56,003 bases of DNA from Bisporella sp. PMI_857 (taxonomy: Eukaryota > Ascomycota > Leotiomycetes > Helotiales > Helotiaceae): positions 1 to 56,003 of the forward strand of contig JAJSPD010000144.1 in the NCBI GenBank assembly GCA_021307315.1, written 5' to 3'. Position numbers and translations under genes: made by a program. Shown here in pieces: positions 54,607 to 56,003 of the stretch (its first letter is position 1; the number at the start of each line of letters is the position of its first letter). The notes under the pieces are model-generated. The model saw only the letters and a list, made by a program, of their open reading frames with translations. It searched no databases and was not told the DNA's origin.

Positions 54607-56003
54607 TTCTACTAAAAAATCTGTCAGTCAAGGTTGCTACGGTTGGGCTTCTCTACTTCATTTTATACTTTGAATCTCGGCTTTAACGCCTGCTATTTTG
54701 CTGCACCGCAGCTTATCGAATATACCGGATTGCTCAGGAGCAGGTTTGCGAGCTGCTGTGCTTTTTAACCGTGGGCGAGTTGGCACATAACTGTAAGGGA
54801 TTGTGCTGAAAGTGGCCATTCTAAGCTTGTGAAAATGATTGGAAATTATTCAAGAGATTCTTTGCTTGCGACTGCTAGCTGACAGGTGGACTGTTCAAAA
54901 AAAGCAAAGAATTGGAAATCAATCAGTTTATGTAGCTTGCTCATCCACTTTTACACAGCTAGAATTCGCTTTGACCGCTGCATTTCTGCTATGCCATGCC
55001 AGCTGTTTCCCTTTCCGCCAATACCGCTTTTTTCTTTATGCTGCTCGTCTTGCAGAAAGTCTCACTTCTTATCTTAGCCGAGAAGCCCTGCTTTTCTCTG
55101 AAACAGCTCAATCCTGCACCCGTCTTAAAATATGCTTTGCTATGCTTTATTACCTCCACTATTTTATGCACGACAAGTCGGCTGATCACATGCTCTCCTT
55201 TTAATCTGTGGCAAGGCCATGAAGCTGAGCAGAGGGGCTGTGACGATCGGGCAAAAAACAGGGTCGTGTGACGACGCATATTGCTATAGCCGCCCTTGGA
55301 AAGGCTTCCGGCAGGTTTGTTGGTACTAGGTATTTCTTGCCGCTGGCGTATTGACGTTTAGGCACACAGCTTGCACGGTTATAACCGGTGCTTACATGAA
55401 GCCTCGCATGATCCTGCCGTCTCAAATCAGCTCATATCCGTGCCGATCAAATTGTAGATGCAACGTCGCAGAAAGAGAGCTTACCAGGTAGCTACTACTA
55501 CGTTCTCACCGAGGGCGCAGCTAGCAGATGCCAGGGTATGCCATCCTGAGCGATTTCTGCTACTGGCAAAGTGCTGTAATGGAAGCAGGCCTGGCCACGG
55601 CAGCTCATACATCCGAGGGTTTCTGGGGCACTAGATTCTCACATGTTGCAATAGCGAGTCAGTCCCAGGGCGCTTAGAGCCTGCTCAGCTCGTATTATAG
55701 CCAATGCTATGCGGAATCCGCATTACAAAAAGCCTGCACTATCGAGATTTGCAGAGATCCTGCTCCATCTATAATCTCAGCTGCAGCATGATTGGAGCTT
55801 GGGCAGGATAGAAGGGCCGAAATGAGGGCTGGCGCACAGGCATGAGACAGACACATGAGCCACGCGTTATGGCCAACCAGGCGTGGTCGGGGTTGTTGGA
55901 AAAGAAGGAAGGAGAGCAAGCAGCGCGAGATGGAAGGAGTGGTGGTTCTTATACCCCGCGAAAACAGCGGCAGGCCCGTGCACGCGCTTTGCCTGATGCG
56001 GGG
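54607..56003. other. No recognised gene
   Basis: ORFs of 60-120 codons overlap on both strands (54839-55204 plus, 55279-54989 minus, 55919-55707 minus) and show no domain, splice or codon evidence. The last kilobase is more G/C-rich than the rest and may belong to another unit beyond the window. Confidence 0.35.

Overview
The window looks like an accessory, repeat-rich stretch of a filamentous ascomycete (Pezizomycotina) genome. The reasons are short introns (about 50-77 nt) with GTRNGT donors and CTAAC/CTGAC-type branch sites, and gene families typical of such fungi: a DUF3435 tyrosine recombinase, a Ulp1-like protease, a HET/NB-ARC/TPR receptor, a DUF7025-type AAA ATPase, MADS-box genes and fungal phosphotransferases. 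No rRNA, tRNA, bacterial operon or CRISPR was recognised. Family names rest on remembered motif patterns, since no database search was possible.

Layout. 1-2064: DUF3435 recombinase pseudogene (+), cut by the window edge. 2065-8500: small or unrecognised ORFs and several minisatellites. 8508-11616: Ulp1-like protease pseudogene (-). 13738-19669: a 5.9-kb TIR-flanked, TA-flanked segment whose main content is a dead HET/NB-ARC receptor (-) with a near-perfect TPR array. 20475-21110: MADS-box gene (-) interrupted in its last exon by a 246-bp MITE. 21128-24290: dispersed repeat and three minisatellites. 24441-27067: AAA ATPase pseudogene (-). 28972-31575: a degraded membrane-protein gene and a degraded unknown gene. 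33859-34977: protein-kinase pseudogene (+). 36100-36430: second MADS-box copy, abutting a 4.4-kb TIR element (36431-40838) that holds the 3' end of a pogo/Fot1-like transposase and an intact ankyrin-repeat gene. 40927-46711: three modest multi-exon unknown genes and one intact 410-aa unknown gene. 47710-49824: a 60-aa ORF and a phosphotransferase (APH-family) pseudogene. 52836-54606: a two-exon gene ending in a SANT/Myb-like domain, with a duplicated tail behind it.

Two themes unite the window. First, gene after gene carries in-frame stops at positions where the family has Trp, mostly TGG to TAG, or Gln, usually without frameshifts. This is the mark of repeat-induced point mutation (RIP) or a similar C-to-T process. 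Second, three elements of 5.9 kb, 4.4 kb and 246 bp share one TIR design: ACGT followed by two 17-bp copies of a CCCTGCGTGCCGARA-like motif, flanked by TA. They appear to be one DNA-transposon family that moved, or came to enclose, an immune-receptor-like gene and an ankyrin gene, and that hit MADS-box genes at least once. With the recombinase at the left edge, the whole window could be a fossil Starship-like cargo region, but no element boundary is visible to prove it.
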